NCBI RefSeq assembly: GCF_018141165.1 | Contig: NZ_CP058557.1 | Location: 310,001 to 374,000, forward strand | Length of the DNA stretch: 64,000 nucleotides | Direction: 5' to 3' | Source: Alkaliphilus sp. B6464 | Lineage (GTDB): Bacteria; Bacillota; Clostridia; Peptostreptococcales; Natronincolaceae | Shown here: piece after piece, positions 39,633 through 48,850 of the stretch | Layout: each line of letters opens with the position of its first letter | Position numbering within the stretch: the first letter of the stretch is position 1 | Notes under the pieces: model-generated | Seen by the model: the letters and a program-made list of their open reading frames with translations, nothing else | What the model was told of the DNA's origin: nothing | Databases searched by the model: none | Position numbers and translations under genes: made by a program

Positions 39633-39890
39633 ATGACTAAAATTTTAATTTTTATGGTAGTTACACTATTTTTATATATATTTTTCTTAAAATATCATCA
39701 TATACCTCTATGTCCTAGATGTGGTTCCAATAAAGTCACTATAGAAAATCTGGACAATTATACATTATTTACTTGCCATACATGTAGATTCTCTTATAGA
39801 GATTACTACTTATTTTTTAATCTTACGCCTATAAACGAACAGCTTGACATTGAATTTATACAGCAGGATGACGACAATATGGAAGAATAA
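39633..39890 (+). CDS. Small membrane protein with zinc ribbon, function unknown
   Basis: 85 residues: a hydrophobic helix (about 4-20), then CPRCGS and CHTCRF, two CxxC pairs 22 residues apart forming a zinc-ribbon, and an acidic tail (QQDDDNMEE). GGGAGG precedes the ATG. It is divergent from uvrB, downstream of the LexA-type box, and ends in a bidirectional terminator shared with ctpA. I do not recognise a characterised family. Confidence 0.75.
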   Translation: MTKILIFMVVTLFLYIFFLKYHHIPLCPRCGSNKVTIENLDNYTLFTCHTCRFSYRDYYLFFNLTPINEQLDIEFIQQDDDNMEE

Positions 39891-39921
39891 AAAAATCCCC
39901 AAAGTTTTGAGGATTTTTTAT
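39886..39921. terminator. Bidirectional terminator between zinc-ribbon gene and ctpA
   Basis: AAAAAATCC and GGATTTTTT pair, with inner CAAA/TTTG, and each arm supplies the T run for the opposite strand. It closes two convergent genes. Confidence 0.85.
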
Positions 39922-39928
39922 TCTTTAT

Positions 39929-41128
39929 TTATTTTTTAATTTCAGATCTAAGCACTTCTATAGCTTTCTTTAATTGAGTGTCCTCTTGGAACTCTACTGT
40001 AGTTTCAGTTTCATCTTCATCTGGTAATTCAACTACAATATCTGGCTCTACTCCGATACCATGAATATTAGTTCCATTTGGAGTAAAATATTCAGAAATA
40101 GTAAATTTAAATCCACTTCCATCAGAAAGAGGTTTAACCTGCTGTACCAATCCTTTACCAAAGGTAGTAGTACCTATAATCTTACCCTTATTACCATCCT
40201 TAATTGCTCCTGATAGAATCTCAGAAGCACTAGCACTTCCTTTGTTTACTAAAACTGTAAGCGGTAATTCTAATTGTTTTTTATCAGATTTTTTTACCTC
40301 TCTATTACCATTACGATCTTCTGTATATACAATTACTTGTTCTCCTAATATAATATCAGCAATTTCTACACATTGATCCAATGATCCTCCTGGATTATTT
40401 CTTAAATCAAGTACGATCCCTTTAACATTTTGCTTTTTTAGTCCATCTAAATGAGTTTTAAAATCTTGTGCAGTTTGTTCATCAAACATAGTTATTCTAA
40501 TATATCCAATATCATTCTCAATCACTTCAGAACGCACTGTTTTTAAACGAATCTCTTCTCTTTTAATATTTACATCAAAAGTTTTATCTTTACCATCCCT
40601 TAAAATCGTAAGTGTTACTTCAGTTCCAGCCTTACCTTTCATAAGTTCTACTGCATAGTCAAGCTTATCTCCAGATATAGCTTCTCCATTAACAGCTACT
40701 ATCTTATCTCCTGTAATAAGACCTGCTTTTTCTCCTGGTGTATCTTCTATTGGAGATACTACAGTTACATAACCATCATCCCCTGGAGTCACAATTACTC
40801 CTATACCACCATAGGTTCCCTTAATTCTAGCCATTGAATCGCTAAATTCTTTATGGTCCATATATTGTGTATATGGATCACCTATACTATCGAACATTCC
40901 TTTTATAGCACCTTCAATTAGTTTTTCCTCGTCTAGCTCTTTATAATAGTTTTTTTGTAAATAATCCTTAAGCGCTAAAAACTTCTCATATTGTTTATAC
41001 TCACCCTTTGGAACTGCATATCCAAATCCTAATGGTGATGTTATAAAACTTCCCACTGTAAAGTTTAAAATAGTGGTTAAAATAAAAATTAATAGGGCTC
41101 CAATTATAGCTTTTCGTTTACTGATCAT
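39929..41128 (-). CDS. ctpA: Carboxy-terminal processing protease, S41 family
   Basis: 399 residues. N-terminal membrane anchor (about 7-28), a PDZ domain (about 100-185, GIGVIVTPGDDG, IVAVNGEAISG), and the S41 protease core with DLRNNPGGSLDQCVEIAD, the catalytic Ser in NKGSASASEILSGA and the Lys in TFGKGLVQ. It acts outside the membrane on C-termini of exported proteins. It follows ftsE, ftsX and the M23 gene, a frequent arrangement in Firmicutes, but a terminator at 41241 suggests a partly separate transcript. Confidence 0.95.
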   Translation of the reverse strand: MISKRKAIIGALLIFILTTILNFTVGSFITSPLGFGYAVPKGEYKQYEKFLALKDYLQKNYYKELDEEKLIEGAIKGMFDSIGDPYTQYMDHKEFSDSMARIKGTYGGIGVIVTPGDDGYVTVVSPIEDTPGEKAGLITGDKIVAVNGEAISGDKLDYAVELMKGKAGTEVTLTILRDGKDKTFDVNIKREEIRLKTVRSEVIENDIGYIRITMFDEQTAQDFKTHLDGLKKQNVKGIVLDLRNNPGGSLDQCVEIADIILGEQVIVYTEDRNGNREVKKSDKKQLELPLTVLVNKGSASASEILSGAIKDGNKGKIIGTTTFGKGLVQQVKPLSDGSGFKFTISEYFTPNGTNIHGIGVEPDIVVELPDEDETETTVEFQEDTQLKKAIEVLRSEIKK

Positions 41129-41240
41129 ATTTTCTTCTCCCCTTTGAATTAATCCACTGTTGTCTTTTTATTTTATGGTATATTATACAACATTATACCT
41201 TAACTTATAACAAATTTCAAAGGTATAGTTACCTATAAAG

Positions 41241-41277
41241 GAAAAAATATCAAAGAAATAAATCTTTCTTTGATATT
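41241..41277 (-). terminator. Terminator after the M23 hydrolase gene
   Basis: AATATCAAAGAAA and TTTCTTTGATATT form a 13-bp perfect stem with a 5-base loop, followed by TTTTTCC on the minus strand. Confidence 0.85.
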
Positions 41278-41288
41278 CTTATTATTAT

Positions 41289-42419
41289 TTATTTTCCTCT
41301 TACATATGGAATAGGATCTGTATACTGTCCATCTTTACGCACTTCAAAATGCAAATGTGGTCCTGTAGATAACCCTGTACTTCCTATAAGAGCAATCTTT
41401 TGACCTTTTTTTACAGCTTGTCCATTTTGAACCAGTAGTTTTGAATTGTGGGCATATAAAGTCATAATTCCACCACCATGGTCAATAATTACAGCCTTTC
41501 CATAGGAACCTAAGTTACCAGAGCTTACTACCTTACCATCCCCAGCTGCAACTACATCCCTACCTGATGGCGCTGGTATATCAATACCAGAGTGAAATTT
41601 TTTAGTTTTTAAAATAGGATGAATTCTATTTCCAAAAGGAGAAGATACTGTTGAATATCCTGGAACAGGCCACTGTAATTGTCCTCCAACATAAGCTCCA
41701 TTCGATTGAAGACTTCTAATTTTATTAGTAATTTCATCTGCGTCTTTTTTTGTTTGATCTAACACTTTTTCTAAAGCAACCTTATCCTTAGCCAAATCAG
41801 CTCTAAGACGCTCCTGCTCTCCTCTAGAAACTACAAGTGTTTTCTTTTTTTGCTCTACACTAGATTTTAAATTAACTAATTGACGCTTTTGATTTTCTAA
41901 ACTAATCTTTTGTTCTTCTATAATATCTCTTTGCTCTTTCATATCCTTTAGCAGTTCAACATCATGATTAACTATCTTCTTTACCATATCAAGATTTGTC
42001 AGAAGCTCAGTTATACTTTTAGAGCTTAACAGTACCTCAGCATAACCTATGGTTCCATTTTTATACATAACATTCAATCTTGAACCCATTACATCTTGTT
42101 TATCATCTATCTTTTCTTCCGCTGCTGTAAGCTTATTTACTGTTGTATTAATTTCGCCTTCAGTTGTTGATATTTTACCATATAACGATTCTATTTCTGC
42201 TTCAGATTTATTGATTTCTTCTTCTAGTGACTGTATTTTGGTTACAACTTCGCCTTCTTTTTTCACCGTTTTGTTTAGTTCATTAGTAATACTTTTCTGT
42301 TTTGATTCATTTTGCTTTAATTCATTCTTATATTGTGTTGCATTATTTGCAAATGAGAATAGCGATGTAGTTGTCATTGAAAACAGAATCACCAAAGCAA
42401 GTCCATGTTTTTTCTTCAT
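41289..42419 (-). CDS. EnvC-like murein hydrolase with M23 peptidase domain
   Basis: 376 residues. A signal peptide (about 1-25, ending near FANNA), a long coiled coil (about 28-240, rich in EKIQSLEEEINKSE-type heptads), and a C-terminal LytM/M23 domain. The zinc ligands are kept: HSGID and HLHFE, so unlike E. coli EnvC this protein may cleave peptidoglycan itself. Its place right after ftsX matches the known FtsEX-controlled hydrolase pairing through the coiled coil. Confidence 0.92.
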   Translation of the reverse strand: MKKKHGLALVILFSMTTTSLFSFANNATQYKNELKQNESKQKSITNELNKTVKKEGEVVTKIQSLEEEINKSEAEIESLYGKISTTEGEINTTVNKLTAAEEKIDDKQDVMGSRLNVMYKNGTIGYAEVLLSSKSITELLTNLDMVKKIVNHDVELLKDMKEQRDIIEEQKISLENQKRQLVNLKSSVEQKKKTLVVSRGEQERLRADLAKDKVALEKVLDQTKKDADEITNKIRSLQSNGAYVGGQLQWPVPGYSTVSSPFGNRIHPILKTKKFHSGIDIPAPSGRDVVAAGDGKVVSSGNLGSYGKAVIIDHGGGIMTLYAHNSKLLVQNGQAVKKGQKIALIGSTGLSTGPHLHFEVRKDGQYTDPIPYVRGK

Positions 42420-42448
42420 ATTTGTATAGTCCCCCCATTATACTTTAC

Positions 42449-43345
42449 TTAAACTTTTAAATGTCTTCTTAGTGAAAATATACTTCCTAAAGCACCTACC
42501 CCAGTACCCAATACTCCAAACATAAGCATTATTTTGTCCATCATATCGCGAACTGATATCATATAAGTACTAAACATTACATAAAAATACCTAGTAATAA
42601 CATCAAAGGCATATTGGTATCCAAAATAAACAACTACTATGGATAAAGCTGCTCCAATAAAACCTAATAGCATTCCTTCAATAAGGAATGGCCATCTGAT
42701 AAACCAGTTAGTTGCTCCAACATACTTCATTATTCCAATTTCCTGTCTTCTAGCATTTAATGTAAGTTTTATTGTATTTGAAATAATAAATACGGCAACT
42801 AAAATTAAAATTAAAATAATAGCTAATCCAACTGTTCTAATAAACTTTGCTACATTTAGTAGTTGGTCTACTATTTCCTTATAATATTTAATTTCATCTA
42901 TTCCTTCTAATGGTTTTAACTCTTTTACAATATTATCTGCTGTTTCAAGGTTTTCAACTTGGATTATATAAGAATTGGGTAGAGGATTTGATTCTAAGCT
43001 TTCTAATAAATACCCCTGTTCTCCCCAACTTTCTTTAAACTTTTCTAGAGCCATTTCTTTGGACTCATAAGTACTTTCTGCTATTCCTTGTATTTTTTCT
43101 ATTTGTTTGCCTACACTATCTATCTCTTCAACAGATAAATCTTCTTGTAAGTACACTTGTATTTCATCGAATTGCATCTGAGCTAAATATGCAGCATTAC
43201 TAATATTTAATACTAAAGTAATGACTAGTCCTAATATTATTAATGATGCAGCCACAGATCCGATAGATGCTACAGTCATTCCTCTATTACGCCAAAGACC
43301 TGTAAAACTTTGACGAAACATATATTTAACAGTTCTACCCTTCAT
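42449..43345 (-). CDS. ftsX: Cell division protein FtsX
   Basis: 298 residues. N-terminal cytoplasmic part (TVKYMFRQSFTGLWRNRGMT), a first membrane helix (about 23-47), an extracytoplasmic loop (about 48-160) and three further helices (about 170-195, 220-245, 265-290). The start ATG 43345 overlaps the end of ftsE by 11 bases and has GGGGGG upstream; an earlier start at 43378 would overlap 44 bases. FtsX links the ATPase FtsE with the hydrolase encoded next. Confidence 0.94.
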   Translation of the reverse strand: MKGRTVKYMFRQSFTGLWRNRGMTVASIGSVAASLIILGLVITLVLNISNAAYLAQMQFDEIQVYLQEDLSVEEIDSVGKQIEKIQGIAESTYESKEMALEKFKESWGEQGYLLESLESNPLPNSYIIQVENLETADNIVKELKPLEGIDEIKYYKEIVDQLLNVAKFIRTVGLAIILILILVAVFIISNTIKLTLNARRQEIGIMKYVGATNWFIRWPFLIEGMLLGFIGAALSIVVVYFGYQYAFDVITRYFYVMFSTYMISVRDMMDKIMLMFGVLGTGVGALGSIFSLRRHLKV

Positions 43346-44021
43346 AGTCGTATGCCCCCCTTTGCTGGTCACGAACAACTCTGCCCTTTTCTAAGGCAAT
43401 TACACGTTGTTGCATTACATCTACAATATCTCTTGCATGGGTTGCCATAACTACAGTTGTACCACGTCTATTTATTTGTTTTAGTACCTTCATAATCTCC
43501 CAAGCTGTTTCTGGGTCTAAGTTTCCTGTGGGCTCATCTGCAATTAATATGGAAGGATTATTTACAATAGCTCTAGCAATTGAAACCCTCTGTCTTTCTC
43601 CACCAGATAACTGATGTGGATAAGATGAAGCCTTGTCACTTAATCCAACCATTCCTAATACCATCGGTACCTGTCTTCTAATTTCCTTAGATGAAGCCTC
43701 TATAATTTGCATAGCAAAAGCGACATTTTCATAAACAGTTTTATTTGGAAGTAATCTAAAATCTTGGAATACAACTCCGATACTACGTCTATGATATGGA
43801 ATTTTACGTCTTGTTATTTTAGTTACATCTTGACCATTAATAATGATGTTTCCTTCTGTAGGATCCTCTTCCTTTAAAAGCAGTTTAATAAAAGTCGATT
43901 TTCCCGCACCACTTGGACCAACAAGGAATATAAAATCTTCCTTTTCTATTTTTAAGTTTATATTTGTTAAAGCTTGTACCCCTTTTAAATACGTCTTAGT
44001 TACATTTCGTAATTCGATCAA
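43335..44021 (-). CDS. ftsE: Cell division ATP-binding protein FtsE
   Basis: 228 residues with Walker A GPSGAGKSTF, signature LSGGERQRVSIARA, Walker B ILIADEPTGNLD and the switch His in MATHARDIV. Start is TTG at 44021 with GGGAG nine bases upstream. It drives the FtsX-coupled activation of peptidoglycan hydrolases. First gene of ftsE-ftsX-M23. Confidence 0.95.
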   Translation of the reverse strand: MIELRNVTKTYLKGVQALTNINLKIEKEDFIFLVGPSGAGKSTFIKLLLKEEDPTEGNIIINGQDVTKITRRKIPYHRRSIGVVFQDFRLLPNKTVYENVAFAMQIIEASSKEIRRQVPMVLGMVGLSDKASSYPHQLSGGERQRVSIARAIVNNPSILIADEPTGNLDPETAWEIMKVLKQINRRGTTVVMATHARDIVDVMQQRVIALEKGRVVRDQQRGAYDYEG

Positions 44022-44233
44022 TTATATCAACTCCCGCCTAACTAATTAGTCTTTCGACACTTAACTCTAATTTCCTTCTTAAAAAAACAAAATTTAATTT
44101 ATAAAATCAAACAATGGCTTTAGTCCTATAACAAACTTCATACAATAATCAACATTTTCTTCTCTTTTACCATTATAACAATAGTTCATCACTAAATTCA
44201 ATTGTATTCATTTCCAATAATTTGGTACAATAG

Positions 44234-44242
44234 TGGTATAAT
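44234..44242 (+). promoter_or_regulatory. Extended -10 promoter of the 5-formyl-THF cyclo-ligase gene
   Basis: TGGTATAAT is a full extended -10 element, 35 bases ahead of the TTG start. A TTGTAT about 30 bases further up could serve as -35 of an overlapping promoter with TACAAT. The remaining 44022-44230 region shows nothing else. Confidence 0.6.
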
Positions 44243-44276
44243 ATAGATAAATACTATAACAAAAGGAGGTACACAG

Positions 44277-44858
44277 TTGAAAAAAGAAATTAGAAAAAAT
44301 ATTTTACAAGGAAAAGATACATTTTCTAATAAAATGGTAAGAGAAAAAAGCCTTGCTATGATGGACACACTGAGTAAGATAGATTTTTATAAAAATGCTA
44401 ATAATGTAATGCTTTATATTTCATTCGGAAAAGAAGTTACTATGAAGCCTATCATTGATGACCTTCAAAATCGTGAAAAAAGAGTCTTTATTCCTGTAAC
44501 AGTACCTGCAACTAAGGCTTTAATTGTGTCGGAATTAAAAAGCTATGAAGATGATCTAGTAGTGGGACATTTTGGAATTATGGAATCTAAGGAAGAAGCT
44601 CTAAGACCAGTAGAGCCTAGTATATTAGATTTAGTTATTGTCCCTGGTGTTGCATTCGACAAAAATGGGTATCGTATAGGATATGGTGGAGGCTATTATG
44701 ATAGGTTTCTTCCTAGATTACCAGAAAAAACAACAACAATATCGCTAGCCTTCGAAATGCAACTAATAGATAAAGTACCTACCTCACAATATGACTTACC
44801 CGTACAGTACATAATTACGGAAGAACAGTTTATTAAATGTAAAAAGGATAACGACTAG
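44277..44858 (+). CDS. 5-formyltetrahydrofolate cyclo-ligase
   Basis: The 193-residue protein makes 5,10-methenyl-THF from 5-formyl-THF with ATP. Conserved pieces: KKEIRKNILQ at the N-terminus, YISFGKEVTMKPII, DLVIVPGVAFDKNGYRIGYG and GGYYDRFL (ATP/Mg loop). Start is TTG at 44277 with AAAGGAGGT seven bases upstream. Its terminator overlaps the stop codon. It is transcribed away from ftsEX and is one of three plus-strand genes. Confidence 0.95.
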   Translation: MKKEIRKNILQGKDTFSNKMVREKSLAMMDTLSKIDFYKNANNVMLYISFGKEVTMKPIIDDLQNREKRVFIPVTVPATKALIVSELKSYEDDLVVGHFGIMESKEEALRPVEPSILDLVIVPGVAFDKNGYRIGYGGGYYDRFLPRLPEKTTTISLAFEMQLIDKVPTSQYDLPVQYIITEEQFIKCKKDND

Positions 44859-44872
44859 GGTTATCCTTTTTA
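44843..44872 (+). terminator. Terminator of the cyclo-ligase gene
   Basis: AAAAGGATAAC and GTTATCCTTTTT pair, enclosing the stop codon, and end in a T run. Confidence 0.85.
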
Positions 44873-44896
44873 CCAGTTAAAATTTCAATACCTTGT

Positions 44897-45646
44897 TCAT
44901 ATATCATTAAAGCTAATAAGTTGAATATTAGCCTGATTAATAAAATTTTTTATTGTATCTGATACTAAAATTTCATATTCTTTTTTTCTATAGTCTACAT
45001 ATGTGCTTACCTTAAAAAGATCCTCATCTATATAGGCCGGATGACACATTAACTCTAAAGTTTCACAATGCTTATACTGAGAAATTATATTCATAAGCTT
45101 ATTAAGTGTAGCATTATTCTTATAAAATTCTGCTGTAAAACATTCTGTAGTCTTAACTCCCTTAATATTGTAGCTTCTTATCATTTTATCCTCTGGACAT
45201 CTGGCCGGAATATTAAATTCTTTACTTAAATCCAGTACTATTTCAAGTAAGCTTTCATCAAATGCATAGAAATGATGATGTCCGTCTATATGGGTAGGCT
45301 CTTTGAAAAACTCTTTAAATTTTATAATTTGAGCCCTTAATTCATCTCTAACTTCTTCATAGTTATATTCTATTTTTTCACTTATACTTTTATGGAAATT
45401 TCCCATATTATCAACTAAAGTGGGTACTTCTCTAGCAGGTAAAATAGGTTTACCCCAGGTTAGAGTAAGGTGTATACCAATTTTATCTATACCACGATTT
45501 TCTGCTTCCCTAATACCTTCTTCAAAGTATAAGCCATTTACCATAGCTGTAGTTTCTGTTACAATCCCATTCTCCATACAATCTAGTATGCCTAAGGTTA
45601 CTCCTTTAGTTACACCAAAGTCGTCCCCATTTACTATTAGTTTCAC
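44897..45646 (-). CDS. chbG: ChbG/YdjC family carbohydrate deacetylase
   Basis: This family removes an acetyl group from chitooligosaccharides or their phosphates. The metal and catalytic residues NGDDFG and HIDGHHH, and the His in LELMCHPAY, are present. The canonical start K-L-I-V-N-x-D-D-F-G follows a GTG at 45646 (249 residues), with AAGGA ten bases upstream; the longer frame overlaps the glucosidase gene without a ribosome site. Last gene of the PTS operon. It suggests that the transported sugar includes N-acetylated beta-glucosides such as chitobiose. Confidence 0.9.
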   Translation of the reverse strand: MKLIVNGDDFGVTKGVTLGILDCMENGIVTETTAMVNGLYFEEGIREAENRGIDKIGIHLTLTWGKPILPAREVPTLVDNMGNFHKSISEKIEYNYEEVRDELRAQIIKFKEFFKEPTHIDGHHHFYAFDESLLEIVLDLSKEFNIPARCPEDKMIRSYNIKGVKTTECFTAEFYKNNATLNKLMNIISQYKHCETLELMCHPAYIDEDLFKVSTYVDYRKKEYEILVSDTIKNFINQANIQLISFNDI

Positions 45647-45692
45647 TCTTAACACATCCTTGTCTACTTCGTGGGTAGATATATTAATAAAA

Positions 45693-47045
45693 TTACTTTT
45701 TAATATTACCAAGTTCGTCAAAAAATTTAGGTAAAAATCTTTTATTAACTTTTAGCATCTCATCTAACAGCTTATGTCCCTTATTATCATCAGAAATAAG
45801 AGGATTTGTAATCATTGCAAGCAATGCCTTATTATAATTGCCTTCTACTGCTGCTTCTGCACCTAAAACTTCAAATTGTTTAATCTGCTTTACTAGTCCA
45901 GATACATAAACAGGCAATTTATCTATAAATTTATGAGGAATAGGTCCATCCTTTGTAATTTTACAACTAATTTCTACTATTTCATCCCAGGAAAAGTCTT
46001 CAAGGGTTCCTTGATTAAAAGTATTTACAACTTGTAGATCTCCTTTATCATTATAAATAGATGAAATTAAGTTGCAAGCTGCATCAGAATAGTAAGCTCC
46101 TCCTCTTCTTTCCAATTGTTTTGGCTTTTCTTTTAAACTTTCATCTTTATATAGGTTAAACAATTCCTTTTCAGTTTCCATAACTTCTTCTGCCCTAGTT
46201 TTGCCAAGTTTATAGTTTTCAAGCTCATCATTTAACATATCTTTTGTTTTGTAATAATATTTGTGATAGGGGCAAGGTATAAGTTGAAGTGCTTTAATAA
46301 AATCTGCATCCCACTTCATTGCTATAATATTTTTCATATTAATACTATCAGATTTTTTTATATACTGATCGATAACCTCTTTAGTTTTATCAATTCCATC
46401 AACGAACATATTAAATCCATAAACCATATGATTTAAGCCGGCAAAGTCAATTCGTATTCTACTAGAATCAATTTGTAAAATATCCGCTAATCCTCTTTCC
46501 ATTCCAATTGGCACATTACATAAACCAATAAATTTCCTATGCTTCGAGTATCTAGCCAAAGCTTCTGTAAGCATTCCAGTTGGATTTGTAAAGTTTATAA
46601 GCCATGCATTAGGACACAATTCGCTCATTTCATTAGCAATATTTAATATTACTGGAACTGTTCTTAAGCCTTTCAATAATCCTCCTGCACCATTAGTCTC
46701 TTGTCCAATAAATTCATAAGAAAGTGGCATTGCTTCATCCTTAGCTCTAGCTTGTAAAAGTCCTACCCTAATTTGAGTTGCAACAAAGTCTGCGTCTTTG
46801 AGGGCTTTCTGTCTATCCAATGTAATATTAATGCTTATAGGAACCCCTGCTTCCTTAACCATCCTTTGAGAGAGATTTCCTACTATATTTAATTTTTCTT
46901 GTCCATCTACAATATCTACTAACCATAATTCTTCAACAGGCAACTCTTTATGACGTTTAATTAATCCTTCTATAAATTCAGGAGTATAGGAAGATCCTCC
47001 GCCGATTATTACAAGCTTTAATCCTGTTTTTTTTATTTGTTCCAA
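45693..47045 (-). CDS. celF: 6-phospho-beta-glucosidase, GH4 family
   Basis: 450 residues. GH4 enzymes use NAD+ and a divalent metal to cleave 6-phospho-glycosides. LKLVIIGGGSSYTPEFIEGL is the nucleotide-binding loop; the metal ligands are the Cys of GLCNVPIG and the His of GLNHMVYG; QETNGAGGLLKGLRT is typical of the phospho-beta-glucosidase branch. Start TTG 47045 with GGAGGTGA upstream. Between IIA and chbG; its gene product hydrolyses the sugar phosphate delivered by the PTS. Confidence 0.95.
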   Translation of the reverse strand: MEQIKKTGLKLVIIGGGSSYTPEFIEGLIKRHKELPVEELWLVDIVDGQEKLNIVGNLSQRMVKEAGVPISINITLDRQKALKDADFVATQIRVGLLQARAKDEAMPLSYEFIGQETNGAGGLLKGLRTVPVILNIANEMSELCPNAWLINFTNPTGMLTEALARYSKHRKFIGLCNVPIGMERGLADILQIDSSRIRIDFAGLNHMVYGFNMFVDGIDKTKEVIDQYIKKSDSINMKNIIAMKWDADFIKALQLIPCPYHKYYYKTKDMLNDELENYKLGKTRAEEVMETEKELFNLYKDESLKEKPKQLERRGGAYYSDAACNLISSIYNDKGDLQVVNTFNQGTLEDFSWDEIVEISCKITKDGPIPHKFIDKLPVYVSGLVKQIKQFEVLGAEAAVEGNYNKALLAMITNPLISDDNKGHKLLDEMLKVNKRFLPKFFDELGNIKK

Positions 47046-47105
47046 ATTATCACCTCCTAAAGTTATATCTGATGCTAATAGCTATTTATTGCATTACAGT
47101 TTATT

Positions 47106-47408
47106 TCATCTAATACTATATAAATCTACAATTTCACTTGCCAAGTCCTTAGTTGTAATAGCATTCATTAAATGATCTTGGGCATGTATTAATAATAAAG
47201 TCACCTCTATTTTATTACCTTGTGCCTCCATATGAATTAGTTCAGTTTGTTGTCTATGTGCTAATTCTAATTGTTTTGAAGCCTTATTTAAGCAATCTCT
47301 AGCCTTGTCAAAATCCTTATTTTTAGCTAATTGAATAGCCTCCATGGCAAAACTTTTAGCATCACCACTTTGAGTGATTAATTTAAAGATTAGTTCTTCA
47401 TATTTCAT
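47106..47408 (-). CDS. celC: PTS lactose/cellobiose IIA protein
   Basis: 100 residues, all-helical. The phosphorylated His lies in LLIHAQDHLMNA, with GDAKSFAMEAIQLAK and ASKQLELAHRQQTE typical of the family. TTAAGGAG precedes the ATG. It passes phosphate from HPr to the IIB protein. A strong hairpin separates it from the IIC gene. Confidence 0.95.
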   Translation of the reverse strand: MKYEELIFKLITQSGDAKSFAMEAIQLAKNKDFDKARDCLNKASKQLELAHRQQTELIHMEAQGNKIEVTLLLIHAQDHLMNAITTKDLASEIVDLYSIR

Positions 47409-47461
47409 GCTTTATCGCTCCTTAAGTCAAAGTTTCATTTATAATTTATTATCTATATTGT

Positions 47462-47503
47462 ATAGGTTAGAAAGTGATAGAGAGTTACCCCTTTCTAACC
47501 TAT
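47462..47503 (-). promoter_or_regulatory. Intra-operon hairpin between IIC and IIA
   Basis: ATAGGTTAGAAAG and CTTTCTAACCTAT form a 13-bp perfect stem with a 16-base loop, starting four bases after the IIC stop. No T run follows, so it more likely protects or processes the mRNA than terminates it. Confidence 0.6.
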
Positions 47504-47507
47504 TATA

Positions 47508-48785
47508 TTATCCCTGACTCTCTACAAGATCTTTATCATTATCTGTATACCTATCAGCTAATAAGACAAATGGAAGGTATATTATAACAGCTACAGCAAA
47601 GTTAATAAGAGATAATAATCCACCCATAAGACTTCCTCCCGTAGCTAAAACCCCGCCTAAAATAGGAGGTGTAGTCCACGGAATTGCAACGTAGGTAATA
47701 GGTACTAAGCCTGATACAGTAGCTAAATAAGCTATTAATGTTAACACTCCTGGTATAATAATATATGGAATAAATAGTAGCGGATTTAATACAATAGGTA
47801 TTCCAAACATAATAGGCTCATTAATCTGAAATAATCCTGGTCCAGTACAAAGCTTTGCTACTTCTCTATACTCTTTACGTTTTTTAGAACCAATATATAT
47901 TGCTACAATTAAAGCTAGAGTAGCACCTGCCCCACCTAAGTGAACATAAGCATCAAAAAATGATTTTGTAACAATATTAGTAGCTTCAAGTCCCTGTTGT
48001 ACTGCACTAGCATTAGCTTCAAGTGCTGGCAAATAAAGTGCATTTATAACTGGATCCATAATATTGCCGCCGTGTAGGCCAAAGAACCAGAATATACTGA
48101 TTAGCATAGAAAAAAGTATTGCAGATAATATACCTTGGCTAAAGCCTTCCAACGGTCTTTGAATTGTAGTTAAAATAATATCGTATAAACTTGTTCCTCC
48201 TAGTTTTGTAATTATAAGTGGAATCACTCCAAATATATATACTGTAATTATTCCAGGAATTACAGAAACAAATGCTCTTCCAACTGCTGGCGGAACAGTA
48301 TCAGGCATCCTAATAACTATATCTTTCTTTATTACTTTAACAAAAATTTCTGTAGCTAGTAATGCAACAATAATTCCAGTAAATAATCCTGTAGCATTTA
48401 AATATCCTTGAAATATATATCCCCAACCTGCATTGCCATGAGCCTGAGGTGTAATTACTATAAAAGAAGCTATAGAGATAAGTCCTGCAGCAAGAGGATC
48501 AACATCATAACTTTTTGCCAAGTTATATCCGATAGAAAATACTACTAGCAAGGTCATAATAGCTAACGTACCCCACCATACATTACCATTGATTGTTCCT
48601 AAAAAAGCTAATCCAGGTACCCATTTTACTAAAGTACTGTTTAATAATACTGCGAATGAACCTGCCAAAATTAATGGCATAATACCAATAAATCCATCAC
48701 GAATTGCTACTAAATGTCTTTGAGCTCCTATTTTCGATGCAACTGGTATAAAATACTTTTCCATTGCTTTCATAAATGCTTTCAT
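47508..48785 (-). CDS. celB: PTS cellobiose/chitobiose IIC permease
   Basis: 425 residues with about ten hydrophobic segments. LVAIRDGFIGIMPLILAGSF, GLHGGNIMDPVINALY and FQINEPIMFGIPIVLNP are the conserved IIC-lac/cel blocks; the Glu of NEPIMFG and His of GLHGG are in the sugar site. It takes up the disaccharide with phosphorylation. GGGGGA precedes the ATG. Lies between IIB and IIA. Confidence 0.95.
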   Translation of the reverse strand: MKAFMKAMEKYFIPVASKIGAQRHLVAIRDGFIGIMPLILAGSFAVLLNSTLVKWVPGLAFLGTINGNVWWGTLAIMTLLVVFSIGYNLAKSYDVDPLAAGLISIASFIVITPQAHGNAGWGYIFQGYLNATGLFTGIIVALLATEIFVKVIKKDIVIRMPDTVPPAVGRAFVSVIPGIITVYIFGVIPLIITKLGGTSLYDIILTTIQRPLEGFSQGILSAILFSMLISIFWFFGLHGGNIMDPVINALYLPALEANASAVQQGLEATNIVTKSFFDAYVHLGGAGATLALIVAIYIGSKKRKEYREVAKLCTGPGLFQINEPIMFGIPIVLNPLLFIPYIIIPGVLTLIAYLATVSGLVPITYVAIPWTTPPILGGVLATGGSLMGGLLSLINFAVAVIIYLPFVLLADRYTDNDKDLVESQG

Positions 48786-48850
48786 GTAAATCCCCCTTTA
48801 TCAATACTAATTTTGATAAACGTTTTACTCTAATACAATTCTATTATCCC

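Noticed and set aside
45647-45721. Longer ChbG start overlapping the glucosidase gene
   Set aside because: The TTG at 45721 has no ribosome site and the extra residues do not belong to the conserved N-terminus.
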